Source: Halomonas sp. UBA3074 (GTDB lineage: Bacteria; Pseudomonadota; Gammaproteobacteria; Pseudomonadales; Halomonadaceae). From it: a DNA stretch of 64,000 bases. Under the pieces are notes generated by a model, which was not told where the DNA came from, did no database searches, and was given only the letters and a program-made list of their open reading frames with translations. Both the position numbers and the translations under genes were made by a program. The stretch spans positions 133,019 to 197,018 of the forward strand of contig NZ_DFBS01000008.1 in assembly GCF_002366715.1 (NCBI RefSeq), written 5' to 3'. The number at the start of each line of letters is the position of its first letter. Positions within the stretch are counted from its first letter, which is position 1. Positions 47,205-57,408 of the stretch are shown here, in pieces.

Positions 47205-47883
47205 GCAACGCCTCCATAGCTGGACAACGACGATAGTTATTTTATACCTTCAGACTGAGAAATTCAAAAACACGACACGACAACTAAGAAAAAAAATAAA
47301 TTTATTCAATAAAATCAATTATTTTTTTGCATTTTAAAAAATAAAAACCGCCGCAAACTCGGCACAAAACAGCCTCTATTCTGAGCCGCGCAAAAACAAG
47401 GTGCTGATACAAAAGTCTGCGAAAACCCGCATATCGTTGGGCCACCAAGGAAAGAACAGGGCTCGGTGTATCTACTTTTATCGACGTCAGAACGGATATA
47501 TGATGCTGGCCTACCCCTAGAGCGGGACTCTTTAATGTCTGAGGATTGAAGTGGTTATAGTTTCCCGGACACACAGACGCAGATAATATTATCTGCCCAT
47601 CAAGGTGTGTGCCATGAGTCAGAAGATCATTGGAGGGTGGCGATATGGCAGCACGTTTAAGTACCGAGCAATTACTGCAGCTGTTGCGGGCGCAATAGCA
47701 TTTTTTCATTATAGTACTTGGGAGATCCGTATCCCGTATCCTCATCAGTAATCTAGGCACCTTGAGCTTCGAACAGAAAGCAAGGTGCCTTGTGTGGCAC
47801 TCAACTAGCCAAGATAGTTGTCATCAACAGGTCATCCTAATTGTCGCAAGCACCCAAATGGCCTGAACATTTGGCGAACTAAG
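47205..47883. other. Gene-free stretch with a 16-bp perfect palindrome
   Basis: No convincing gene is seen; a minus-strand reading frame at 47302-47760 has no motif and cysteine-rich, shadow-like composition. CAGATAATATTATCTG (47580-47595) is a perfect palindrome. GTTTCCCGGACAC (47560-47572) followed by short start-and-stop frames (for example 47645-47698) resembles a degraded insertion-sequence end, but I cannot prove it. Confidence 0.4.
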
Positions 47884-50535
47884 CTACTCGGCCCGCGCTA
47901 ACTCCCGTGCCAGGAACGGAGCGGTTCGGCTGCCAGACTTTCGGGCCACCTGCTGAGGGGAGCCCGCCACCACGATGCTGCCGCCGGCAGCGCCCGCGCC
48001 TGGCCCTACGTCGATCACCCAGTCGGCTTGGGCCACCGCACGCATGTCGTGCTCGATCATCACTACGGTATTGCCGGCATCGACCAGGCGCTGCAACTGC
48101 ACCAGCAGCCGGTCGGCATCCGAGGCGTGCAGCCCGGTGGTCGGCTCGTCGAGCACGTACAGGCTTCGGCCGCGCTGGCTGCGCTGAAGCTCGGTCGCCA
48201 GCTTGATGCGCTGCGCCTCGCCACCGGAAAGCTCGGTGGCCGGTTGCCCCAGGCGCAGATAGCCCAGTCCGATGTCGCGCAGCAGTTGCAGGGGCCTTGC
48301 CACCGCGTCTTCACCCGCGAAGAATTCGCTGGCCTCGTCCACGGTCATCTGCAGCACCTCGGCGATGTTGCGCCCGTTCCACTGCACCTTCAGCGTGGCC
48401 TCGTTGTAGCGCGCGCCATGGCAGGCCGGGCACGGCGCGTACACGCTGGGCATGAACAGCAGTTCCACGCTAACGAAACCCTCGCCCTCGCAAGTCTCGC
48501 AGCGCCCCTTGGCGACGTTGAACGAGAACCGTCCGGCATCATAGCGGCGGCGTCGGGCATCGGGCGTGGCGGCGAACAGCTTGCGCACATGGTCGAACAG
48601 ACCCGTGTAGGTAGCCAGGTTCGACCGCGGCGTGCGCCCGATCGGCTTCTGGTCTACCTGCACCTGGCGCTGTATGGCGTCCACGTCGCCCGCCAGATGG
48701 CCGCCGGTCGCTTCGACCACTGCCGGCCCTTCGCTGGTGGCGCTTTCGGCGGCATCGTCTTCAGGCTCGTGGCCCAGGTGCAGCAGCACCAATTCCGGCA
48801 GGGCCTGCGCGATGAGGCTGGATTTGCCGGAGCCAGAGATGCCGGTAACGGCTGTCAGCACGCCCAGCGGAATGCGCGCATCCACGCCATGCAGGTTATG
48901 GCGGTGGATGCCCTGCAGCTCCAACCAGCCGGTTGCTTCGCGTGCTCGGCTTCCGGGTGCGGGAATTTCGTCGAACAGGTAACGTGCAGTACGCGATTCG
49001 GCAATCTTGCGCAGCCCATCCGGCTCGCCGCTGTAGAGCACGCGGCCGCCACGCTCCCCGGCATCCGGCCCGACATCCACGAGCCATTGCGCGCGGCGCA
49101 TCAGGTCCAGGTCGTGCTCCACCACAAACACCGAGTTGCCCGCGTCGCGCAGCCGGTCGAGTGCATCGTACAGGGCCTGGCTGTCGGAGGGATGCAGGCC
49201 CGCCGAGGGTTCGTCGAGTACGTACACGACGCCGAACAGCAGGGAACTTAATTGCGTGGCCAACCGCAAGCGTTGCAACTCGCCGGCCGAAAGCGTCGGC
49301 GTGGCCCGGTCCAGCGTCAGGTAGCCCAGGCCTAGCTCGCGCAGTTGGTGCAGGCGCGCCATCACGCCTCCAGCCAGGCGCTGCGCGGCGAGGCGCTTTT
49401 CTTCCGACAGCGCGGAGGTATGGCGCACGTCGGGCGATACCGCATGGACCGCATGGCCGGTGGCAGCGCGTTCGGCACGCTCGCGCCGGGTCGCTTCCTT
49501 GTCTGTAGCCGCACCCGCTGCATGGGCGCGGAAATCGCCCTGTGCGATGGGTTCGAGCAATGCCGCCAAGTGGTCCAGCGGCATCTGCATAAACGCGCCG
49601 ATGTCCACCCCAGCGAAGGTGACCGACAGCGCTTCGGGCTTGAGCCTCTTGCCGTGGCAGGTAGGGCACGGTTTGCCCTCCATGAACCGGGATACGCGCT
49701 TTCTCATCAGCGCGCTCTGGGTATTGGCAAAGGTGTGCAACACATACCGCCGGGCGCCGGTGAAGGTGCCCATGTAGCTCGGCTCCATCTTGCGTTTGAG
49801 CGCGGTGCGGGTTTCGGCAGGCGTGAAACCGGCGTACACCGGCACCGTTGGTGTTTCCTCGGTGAACAGAATCCAGTCGCGATCCTTTTTTGGCAGGTCC
49901 TTCCACGGCCGGTCAACGTCATAGCCCATGCTGACCAGGATGTTGCGCAGGTTCTGGCCCTGCCAGGCGGGTGGCCAGGAAGCAATCGCCCGCTCACGGA
50001 TGCTCAGGGAGGGGTCGGGCACCATGTTCGCCTCGGTCACCTCGTACACATGACCCAAGCCGTGGCAGGTCGGGCACGCCCCCTGCGGCGTGTTCGGCGA
50101 AAAATCCTCGGCGTAGAGCATCGGCTGGTTGGCGGGATAGGCGCCGGCGCGCGAATACATCATCCGCACCAGGCTGGACAGGGTGGTCACACTGCCCACG
50201 GAGGAACGCGCATTGCTGGACCCCCGCTGCTGCTGCAGCGCCACCGCTGGTGGCAGGCCGTCGATCGCATCTACGTCCGGCACGCCCGCCTGGTCGATCA
50301 GGCGCCGTGCATAGGGGGCCACCGACTCAAAGTAGCGTCGCTGCGCCTCGGCATAGATGGTGCCGAAGGCCAGCGAGGACTTCCCGGAGCCGGAGACACC
50401 CGAGAACACCACCAGCGCATTCCGCGGGATAGAGACGTCCACCTCTTTGAGGTTGTTCTCACGCGCGCCACGCACCTGCACGAGGCCGCTGGCCGCAGCG
50501 GTACAAGAGGATTCACCGAAAGAATTGCTTGGCAT
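47884..50535 (-). CDS. UvrA-like excinuclease ATPase (class II / drug-resistance type)
   Basis: An 883-residue tandem ABC-type ATPase with two Walker A motifs (GVSGSGKSSLAFGTIYAEA and GISGSGKSSLIAQ). It has CPTCHG and CETCEGEG/CPACHG zinc modules and two signatures (TLSAGELQRLRLATQ, ELSGGEAQRIKLATE). It lacks part of the insert found in ~940-residue canonical UvrA, and fits UvrA2-like paralogues associated with resistance to DNA-binding drugs. It is very GC-rich relative to the host segment, a sign of transfer. It is co-directional with the DUF3422 gene. Confidence 0.88.
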   Translation of the reverse strand: MPSNSFGESSCTAAASGLVQVRGARENNLKEVDVSIPRNALVVFSGVSGSGKSSLAFGTIYAEAQRRYFESVAPYARRLIDQAGVPDVDAIDGLPPAVALQQQRGSSNARSSVGSVTTLSSLVRMMYSRAGAYPANQPMLYAEDFSPNTPQGACPTCHGLGHVYEVTEANMVPDPSLSIRERAIASWPPAWQGQNLRNILVSMGYDVDRPWKDLPKKDRDWILFTEETPTVPVYAGFTPAETRTALKRKMEPSYMGTFTGARRYVLHTFANTQSALMRKRVSRFMEGKPCPTCHGKRLKPEALSVTFAGVDIGAFMQMPLDHLAALLEPIAQGDFRAHAAGAATDKEATRRERAERAATGHAVHAVSPDVRHTSALSEEKRLAAQRLAGGVMARLHQLRELGLGYLTLDRATPTLSAGELQRLRLATQLSSLLFGVVYVLDEPSAGLHPSDSQALYDALDRLRDAGNSVFVVEHDLDLMRRAQWLVDVGPDAGERGGRVLYSGEPDGLRKIAESRTARYLFDEIPAPGSRAREATGWLELQGIHRHNLHGVDARIPLGVLTAVTGISGSGKSSLIAQALPELVLLHLGHEPEDDAAESATSEGPAVVEATGGHLAGDVDAIQRQVQVDQKPIGRTPRSNLATYTGLFDHVRKLFAATPDARRRRYDAGRFSFNVAKGRCETCEGEGFVSVELLFMPSVYAPCPACHGARYNEATLKVQWNGRNIAEVLQMTVDEASEFFAGEDAVARPLQLLRDIGLGYLRLGQPATELSGGEAQRIKLATELQRSQRGRSLYVLDEPTTGLHASDADRLLVQLQRLVDAGNTVVMIEHDMRAVAQADWVIDVGPGAGAAGGSIVVAGSPQQVARKSGSRTAPFLARELARAE

Positions 50536-50593
50536 GTTGTTCTCCTCTGTTCAAACGGACGACGCAGCTATCGCGCGCCAGGACGGCAGCTCG

Positions 50594-51928
50594 TCAGGAA
50601 GGTTTCTCTTCCGCCGCCGTGTCGCTGTGGGCGTGTCTTATCCTGCGGACGATCCACCAGATCGTCAGCATCACCGCAGGTACCAGAACCGCCATCACCT
50701 GCGCCACGCTGTCGTGAACGAGCGGAATGCCCTTGAGCAGGTAGCCGAGAAGACTCACGACGTAATAAGAAATTGCCGCGACCGACAGGCCTTCGACGGT
50801 TTGCTGAAGGCGCAATTGCAACTTGGCCCGGTTGTTCATCGAAGCCAGCAGATCGCGGTTCTGGCGTTCAAGTTCGACGTCGATCCACGAACGCAGCAAC
50901 GCGATGGCTCGGGTCAGTTTGTCGGAGAGCTTGGCCTGGCGCTCCTTTACGGATTGGCACTCCCGCATGGCTGGAGCGATGCGACGCTGCAGGAAATCCG
51001 CCCAGGTGCTGTATCCGGATACGGCCACTTCTGAAAGCGCAGCCAGCCTTTCCTCGACGATCTCGTAGTAGGCACGGCTGGCGCCGAAGCGATAGAGATT
51101 TGCCGCGACGCCAGCTTCCAGTTCGGCGGCCAGACCTGTCAATTCGGAAAGCAGCACGTCGCTATCGCGGCGTTCTACCAAATTCGTACACATCTCGTCA
51201 GTGATCGCAGCAAGGCGCGACTCCATGTGTCGCAGCTCCGACGTCATCGATCGCGTCAACGGCAGAGACAGCAACGCCAAGGTACGGTACGTCTCGATCT
51301 CCAATAGACGTTGAGCCAGCGCACCTGCCCGCGCCGGGGTCAAATCACGAGCAAGGATGAGGATCTGCGTCAGGCCATCCTCATCCTGTCGGAAGTCGGT
51401 CAAGATGGCGGCAGAGCCGTTCTCTACCAACGAGTAGCACAGGCTGGCAGGATCGAAGCGATCAGCCTCCTTCTCCGTTTCTGGTATCCACGGAAGAAGT
51501 CTCAAGCGGATGCCGGATATGACCGGGCCCGGAGGAACAAATCCATGTTTGAAGGGATTTTCTCCGCAAGGCTCTCCCGTCTTGGAATCCAGCGAAGCGC
51601 ACCAGAGATATGTAGAGAACTCGGTGTACTTTTCACAGTGAAGGTCTCCCTCATCCCATGTCATGCCGTGTAGCGGCGTAGCGTGGTCGGGCTCGGCAAC
51701 GCCGAAGCGATGAGACAACTCGCTCATCGCCATCTGATCCCTGGTCTGGTCACCTTCGGTCATGAAAGCGAGCTGCAATATACCGCGGGGGGCCTCAAGC
51801 AACAGATGCGGGCGCGCATGCACTTCACCCACGGCTGCAGCACGATCGGCATAAGCCGGCATGCCGTACACGGTGGCGGTTGGGGTGGGTTGTACGGTCG
51901 TCGTATTGATATTGGCCGGCTCTTTCAT
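50594..51928 (-). CDS. DUF3422 family membrane-anchored protein
   Basis: A 444-residue protein. It begins with a conserved EVHARPHLLLEAPRGILQLAF segment, continues with a long helical middle (about 210-360), and ends in two hydrophobic segments (AAISYYVVSLLGYLLKGI and MAVLVPAVMLTIWWIV) plus a basic tail. This is the DUF3422 layout; its function is unknown. The start is ATG 51928 behind GAGG. It lies 58 bp upstream of the UvrA-like gene, which may be co-transcribed. Confidence 0.8.
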   Translation of the reverse strand: MKEPANINTTTVQPTPTATVYGMPAYADRAAAVGEVHARPHLLLEAPRGILQLAFMTEGDQTRDQMAMSELSHRFGVAEPDHATPLHGMTWDEGDLHCEKYTEFSTYLWCASLDSKTGEPCGENPFKHGFVPPGPVISGIRLRLLPWIPETEKEADRFDPASLCYSLVENGSAAILTDFRQDEDGLTQILILARDLTPARAGALAQRLLEIETYRTLALLSLPLTRSMTSELRHMESRLAAITDEMCTNLVERRDSDVLLSELTGLAAELEAGVAANLYRFGASRAYYEIVEERLAALSEVAVSGYSTWADFLQRRIAPAMRECQSVKERQAKLSDKLTRAIALLRSWIDVELERQNRDLLASMNNRAKLQLRLQQTVEGLSVAAISYYVVSLLGYLLKGIPLVHDSVAQVMAVLVPAVMLTIWWIVRRIRHAHSDTAAEEKPS

Positions 51929-51974
51929 AACGACCTCATTTCTCATTGGTTGAAAAGCACGCTTCAAAACAAAT

Positions 51975-52009
51975 GCCCGCAGCCATGCGTTTCACACATG
52001 GCTGCGGGC
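51975..52009 (-). terminator. Strong hairpin downstream of the VOC gene
   Basis: A 13-bp perfect stem (GCCCGCAGCCATG with complement) and a 9-nt loop are followed on the minus strand by ATTTGTTTTG. It probably terminates the frm-VOC transcript. Confidence 0.75.
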
Positions 52010-52113
52010 CGATCTTCATGAGCATGCACCGCGTTACGCAGTCCGTCTAACAGGCTCGCCGTATAATAGAGGCTTGTGCTGACCCTGTCAGAACGCTCTC
52101 AGCTTCCTTGCTT

Positions 52114-52512
52114 TCAGACGAAGGTGTACGAGCAGACCTTGTTGCCCGCCGGATCACGCAGGTAGGCAGCATAGGCACCCGGCAGGTGACCACGTGCGCC
52201 AGGTTGGCCCTCGTCAGTGCCGCCTGCGGCAAGGCCGGCGGCGTGGAAGGCATCCACTTCAGCGGGAGTGGCGGCCGCAAAGCCGATCGTCACGCCGTTG
52301 CTGGAAGGCGCTTCACCATTGCCCGGGCGGGCGATGATGAAAGCCGGCTTTTCGCGACCGAAAAGTACCCATCCGTTGTTGAAAGGACCGAGGTTCTTGA
52401 TGCCAAGAGCACCCAGAGCGGCGTCGTAGAACGCGACCGACTTCTGAAGGTCGGCAGCGCCGATAAAGATGTGCGAAAAGATGCCATCGCCAGAAATGAC
52501 AGGAGTGGACAT
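52114..52512 (-). CDS. VOC (glyoxalase/bleomycin-resistance) superfamily protein
   Basis: A 132-residue single VOC domain with an N-terminal FSHIFIGAADLQKSVAFYDAAL strand-helix and a C-terminal AAYLRDPAGNKVCSYTFV strand. Members often isomerise or bind electrophilic adducts. It lies 43 bp downstream of frmA, so a role in aldehyde stress is plausible. The metal ligands cannot be assigned with confidence. Confidence 0.85.
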   Translation of the reverse strand: MSTPVISGDGIFSHIFIGAADLQKSVAFYDAALGALGIKNLGPFNNGWVLFGREKPAFIIARPGNGEAPSSNGVTIGFAAATPAEVDAFHAAGLAAGGTDEGQPGARGHLPGAYAAYLRDPAGNKVCSYTFV

Positions 52513-52555
52513 GATTAATTTCCTTGGTGGTTGGCGTTGAATGGGTAGTGGGCGA

Positions 52556-53689
<1,134 letters not shown>

Positions 53690-53708
53690 CTAAGTTTTCC
53701 CTCACCGA

Positions 53709-53716
53709 GGGTACCC
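53709..53716. promoter_or_regulatory. GGGTACCC palindrome between frmR and frmA
   Basis: An 8-bp palindrome lies in the 59-bp frmR-frmA gap. It is GC-centred like known CsoR/FrmR operators but too short to assign. Confidence 0.25.
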
Positions 53717-53724
53717 TGGCGCCT

Positions 53725-53949
53725 CTACCGCAGGTAGGAGCGGACGATGGAGATGGTCTCGTCAATGGACTTGTTCTGCGAATCGCTCCTGATTTCGCTA
53801 CTGGGAAACTCTTCCCTTAGATAGCTCTCCAGAACCGTTGCCATCAATCCGTTGACAGCTCCACGAACAGCCGCAAGCTGCTGAAGAATTGCAGGGCATT
53901 CAGCACCTGCATCGAGCGCTTGCTTCTTTTCTTCCGGGCCATGTGGCAC
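53725..53949 (-). CDS. frmR: FrmR-like CsoR/RcnR-family repressor with internal in-frame deletion
   Basis: 74 residues from a GTG start, against 91 in E. coli FrmR. MPHGPEEKK at the N terminus and AECPAILQQLAAVRGAVNGLMATVLES downstream align closely. The ~17 residues between them (in FrmR the RVRRIRGQ helix and following LER segment) are absent, an exact 51-nt in-frame loss. That helix carries basic DNA-binding residues. The formaldehyde-sensing Pro2 and Cys of the AEC motif remain. The protein may fold poorly or fail to bind DNA, leaving frmA derepressed (inference). Confidence 0.8.
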   Translation of the reverse strand: MPHGPEEKKQALDAGAECPAILQQLAAVRGAVNGLMATVLESYLREEFPSSEIRSDSQNKSIDETISIVRSYLR

Positions 53950-53975
53950 TCACCGCTTTTCACTCCAGATAAGCG

Positions 53976-54001
53976 GGGCCTGACGCCGAAGAGACAGGCC
54001 C
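53976..54001. repeat. Inverted repeat after the SDR gene
   Basis: GGGCCTG and CAGGCCC (7 bp) are separated by 12 bp, just past the SDR stop codon. It may be a weak terminator. Confidence 0.4.
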
Positions 54002-54009
54002 TCAACTCA

Positions 54010-54753
54010 TTAGAATTCCTGCACGGTTGGGCGCAGAACGATCTCGTTAATATCCACGTCAGCAGGCTGCTCAATTGCGAAGGCGATAGCTCGCGCGACG
54101 GATTCGGCGGGAATTGCATGCTTGTAGAAATCCACCACGAAATCGCGGCTCTGTTGGTGGGTGCTGCCGAATTTCAGTTCGGAGTCCACGGCGCCCGGCT
54201 CGATAGTCGTGGTGCGGATGCTGCCACCGACTTCGTGACGCAGTCCTTCGGAGATAGCCCGCACAGCAAACTTGGTGCCACTGTACACGGTGCCACCCGG
54301 GCTGAACACCTTCACGCCTGCAACCGATGCGATGTTGATGAAGTGACCACTGTTTTGTTTCTGGAAGACTGGCAATGCAGCCGCGACTCCGTACAGCAGA
54401 CCCTTGATGTTAATATCGATCATGCGATCCCACTCGTCAGTGCGAGTATCGCTGAGCGGTGCAATCGCCATCAGTCCGGCATTGTTGATCAGTACATCAA
54501 TGCGACCGTAGGTGTCCACGGCACCTTGAATGAGTGTTTTGACCTCTTCCTGAGAGGTGACATCGGTCTGATACGCGATTGCCTGACCACCTGCATTGGT
54601 CAGCTCAGCCACCAATGCGTCGAGTTTATCTTTGCGGCGTGCAGCCAGCACTACGCGAGCGCCAAGCGCAGCAAGGTGGCGTGCAGTCGCCTCACCCAGG
54701 CCGCTGCTGGCACCGGTGATAACGACAACTTTTCCAGAAATGTTATTGCTCAT
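54010..54753 (-). CDS. Short-chain dehydrogenase/reductase (classical SDR)
   Basis: A 247-residue NAD(P)-dependent oxidoreductase. It has the cofactor motif [12 protein letters not shown], the NNAG motif ([10 protein letters not shown]), catalytic Ser in INIASVAG, and YSGTK. Arg/Lys residues after the second strand (AARRKDK) favour NADP(H). The start is ATG 54753 behind GAGG. It is divergent from a LysR gene, its likely regulator. The substrate is unknown. Confidence 0.9.
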   Translation of the reverse strand: MSNNISGKVVVITGASSGLGEATARHLAALGARVVLAARRKDKLDALVAELTNAGGQAIAYQTDVTSQEEVKTLIQGAVDTYGRIDVLINNAGLMAIAPLSDTRTDEWDRMIDINIKGLLYGVAAALPVFQKQNSGHFINIASVAGVKVFSPGGTVYSGTKFAVRAISEGLRHEVGGSIRTTTIEPGAVDSELKFGSTHQQSRDFVVDFYKHAIPAESVARAIAFAIEQPADVDINEIVLRPTVQEF

Positions 54754-54894
54754 GCTGAGAACCTCATCGGCGGGTTTATACTTCGCCATGGTTGGTTAAC
54801 CTGGCAGTGCGCAAACTTTAGACCCATGGTTGATCTCAATAAATGGAAATGATTGGATTATGCTATTCCTGAAAATGGAATAAATGGGGGCAAC

Positions 54895-55809
54895 ATGCTT
54901 AACCGCATGGAGATGGTCAGGATTTTTTGCACAGCAGCAGAGGCAGGTAGCTTCCGCGAAGCAGCAACTCGATTAGGCATCTCCCCACAAGGGGTGACTC
55001 GAGCCATTCAAGCCCTGGAAACTGAGCTTGGCGAATCACTGTTCCACCGCAATACCCGCCAGGTGAACATCACTGCTTTCGGTCAGGATTACGCCAAAGA
55101 TGCCAGGTCAGCTCTGGATCATTTCGATACGCTATTCCGTTCGCACAGGACGAAGCCTGAGCTGTCAGGTAGGGTGGGAATTACGGCGCCACATGCTATT
55201 GGCAGGCGCTTCCTGATACCGTTTCTTCAGCCCCTGGCCGCTGCACATCCTGACCTGCAATTCGATCTCCGCTTGGAAGATCAGATGACTGATGCCGTTG
55301 AAGCGCATATCGATATTGGTATCCGGGTGGGGGTTATCCGCGACCGGCGCTACGTTGCACGAGCCTTGGCTCCCGTGCCGTTTTACGTTGTCGCGTGCCC
55401 GTCTCTCATAGGCCAAAAGACACCACCTGAATCTTTGGATGCCTTGGCTAAGCTGCCACTTTCAGTCCTGATCGACCGGAAAAATGGCCGCCCTTGGCCT
55501 TGGCTATTTGCCGACGGGCAAACGTTCACGCCCAGGCAGCCAGCGCTTATCTGTGATGATCCAGATACGGAATTGGAAGCCATCCTGGCAGGCATGTGTT
55601 TTGGCCAAATTCCTGCCTATCTGGCTGAGCCTCATCTGCGGTCAGGAAAGCTGGTTGCTGTTTTGGCTGATCTCGCTCCAGCGCCATGGGATCTGTTCAT
55701 ATACCGCCCGCAGCAGGGTCCTGTATCGAAGCGGGTGCGATTGGTGTACGACCACCTTAAGCAGGCTTTCTCAAACCCCAGGCTATTTCCCCAGGGCCTG
55801 GGGGAATAG
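54895..55809 (+). CDS. LysR-family transcriptional regulator
   Basis: A 304-residue LTTR. The HTH is at residues ~18-60 (GSFREAATRLGISPQGVTRAIQALE), followed by the effector domain. Start ATG 54895 is behind a GGGGG site; an upstream ATG in frame lacks one. ATTCC-N7-GGAAT (54865-54881) lies just before it and may be its binding site. It is divergent from the SDR gene. Confidence 0.9.
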   Translation: MLNRMEMVRIFCTAAEAGSFREAATRLGISPQGVTRAIQALETELGESLFHRNTRQVNITAFGQDYAKDARSALDHFDTLFRSHRTKPELSGRVGITAPHAIGRRFLIPFLQPLAAAHPDLQFDLRLEDQMTDAVEAHIDIGIRVGVIRDRRYVARALAPVPFYVVACPSLIGQKTPPESLDALAKLPLSVLIDRKNGRPWPWLFADGQTFTPRQPALICDDPDTELEAILAGMCFGQIPAYLAEPHLRSGKLVAVLADLAPAPWDLFIYRPQQGPVSKRVRLVYDHLKQAFSNPRLFPQGLGE

Positions 55810-56217
55810 CCAGAGACTCATAGACAACCCTGGTGCGAAGCACGGCGCGTTCCCAGCTGATCCAGAAGTGAGCTGCAAGGGCGTGAAAATATGCATACGT
55901 GCCGGAAATAATAGCGACATATTGACATATATAGATATTGCGAATAGTATTGACTCGTAACCCGCACTAGAAACCTCAGGTGGTACCCCCATGAAAGATT
56001 CCAGCGATACCTACCATGAGACCTCAGCCCATGCCCCTTTGGTGGCGATAAGAAATCTGGCCCAGGACGGGAAACTCACAAGTCAATGCTGGAAGCCTAC
56101 AGCCAGAAGAAGAATATCTACGTCAGCCTCAACGAAGCACCGCTAGGCTCTTCAGAGCTCGTTGATCCATGTTTTTCGACCTACGACATCGAATATTTTA
56201 GATATGCAGGTAAGCAA
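55810..56217 (+). other. Intergenic leader before the old yellow enzyme gene
   Basis: This 408-bp stretch holds no clear gene. Two short overlapping frames run through it (from 55991 and 56086) and look like a frameshifted remnant, but no family is recognisable. A purine-rich AGGTAA lies before the enzyme start at 56218. Confidence 0.35.
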
Positions 56218-57342
56218 ATGACACACTCAGAACTTTTTAAAACCACTCAGCTGGGCCCATACACCCTCAAGAACCGTATCGTTCTGCCGCCACTGACGCG
56301 TTCGCGCAGCTCCCAACCCGGCAATATTGCGAACGACCTGATGGCCACCTATTACCGTCAGCGCAGCGGTGCTGGCTTCATGGTGACCGAGGGCACACAG
56401 ATCGAACCCCGAGGACAGGGTTATGCCTGGACACCCGGCATTCATAGCCCGGAACAGATACAAGGCTGGCGTAAGGTCACCGACGCTGTTCACGCCGAAG
56501 GGGGGGTGATCTTTGCTCAACTTTGGCATGTGGGCCGCGTGTCGCACACATCGCTGCAACCCGGTGGTGAAGCGCCCGTCGCGCCATCAGCCATCCGCGC
56601 GGACAACGTCAAAGTGTTCATCGAAACTGGCCCCGGCACGGGCACACTGGCCGACCCATCGACGCCACGAGCCCTGTCCACCGAGGAGGTAAAGGAACTG
56701 GTTGAGCTCTACGCCCAAGCAGCCCGAAATGCGCTGGAAGCAGGTTTTGACGGGGTGGAGCTTCACTGCGCGAACGGGTACCTGGTAAACCAGTTCATTT
56801 CGGCCCATACCAACCAGCGTGATGATGAATATGGCGGCTCGCTGCAGAATCGTCTTCGCTTCCTGCGCGAAATCACTCTCGCTGTTGCTGGTGTGGTCGG
56901 CAAGGAGCGCGTTGGCGTTCGCTTCGCTCCGCTGTTCGCGACCACAGACGAAGACCGCGTTTACCTTGGCCTGGTCGAAGAAGATCCTCACCAAACCTAC
57001 ATCGAGGCAGTGAAGATCCTCGAGGAAGTGGGCATTGCCTACCTGTCGCTCGCTGAAGCCGATTGGGAAAACGCACCCGAGCTGCCTGAGACGTTCCGGG
57101 AAGCTGTTCGTCAGACCTTCAGCGGCAAGATTATCTGTGCCGGCAAGTACACCGCTGAACGAGCAAGTCGCGTGATAAAAGCTGGCTGGGCCGACCTGAT
57201 CGCTTTTGGTCGCCCCTTCATTGCGAACCCCGACCTGCCCGCGCGTATCGCCAACAACTGGCCGCTTAACCCACTTGATCCAAGCAGCATGTACGGCGGT
57301 ACCGATAAGGGCTACACCGACTACCCGACTTACAAAGCCTAA
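56218..57342 (+). CDS. Old yellow enzyme family NADH:flavin oxidoreductase (NemA-like)
   Basis: A 374-residue FMN TIM-barrel ene-reductase. It has LPPLTRSRSS, the QLWHVGRVSH stretch, FDGVELHCANGYLVNQFISAHTNQR (family signature), and ADLIAFGRPFIANPDLPAR near the C terminus. It reduces activated C=C bonds, N-ethylmaleimide-type electrophiles or nitro compounds. Start ATG 56218 (AGGTAA upstream) restores the family N terminus; an upstream in-frame extension is unlike it. Confidence 0.92.
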   Translation: MTHSELFKTTQLGPYTLKNRIVLPPLTRSRSSQPGNIANDLMATYYRQRSGAGFMVTEGTQIEPRGQGYAWTPGIHSPEQIQGWRKVTDAVHAEGGVIFAQLWHVGRVSHTSLQPGGEAPVAPSAIRADNVKVFIETGPGTGTLADPSTPRALSTEEVKELVELYAQAARNALEAGFDGVELHCANGYLVNQFISAHTNQRDDEYGGSLQNRLRFLREITLAVAGVVGKERVGVRFAPLFATTDEDRVYLGLVEEDPHQTYIEAVKILEEVGIAYLSLAEADWENAPELPETFREAVRQTFSGKIICAGKYTAERASRVIKAGWADLIAFGRPFIANPDLPARIANNWPLNPLDPSSMYGGTDKGYTDYPTYKA

Positions 57343-57349
57343 GCGCTCA

Positions 57350-57381
57350 GAGCCACGCCCCATAACTCAGGGGCGTGGCTC
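57350..57381. terminator. Strong hairpin after the old yellow enzyme gene
   Basis: A 12-bp perfect stem (GAGCCACGCCCC and complement) with an 8-nt loop lies just past the stop codon. No T run follows, so termination is only probable. Confidence 0.55.
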
Positions 57382-57408
57382 AGCGTTTGCTGACCGAGGA
57401 AGTTAAGC

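Noticed and set aside
47302..47760. 152-residue minus-strand frame
   Set aside because: No motif, no ribosome site, unusual composition and no neighbour context.
48028..50736. Long plus-strand frames opposite the UvrA-like gene
   Set aside because: They are antisense shadows in GC-rich DNA; the minus strand has complete UvrA motifs.
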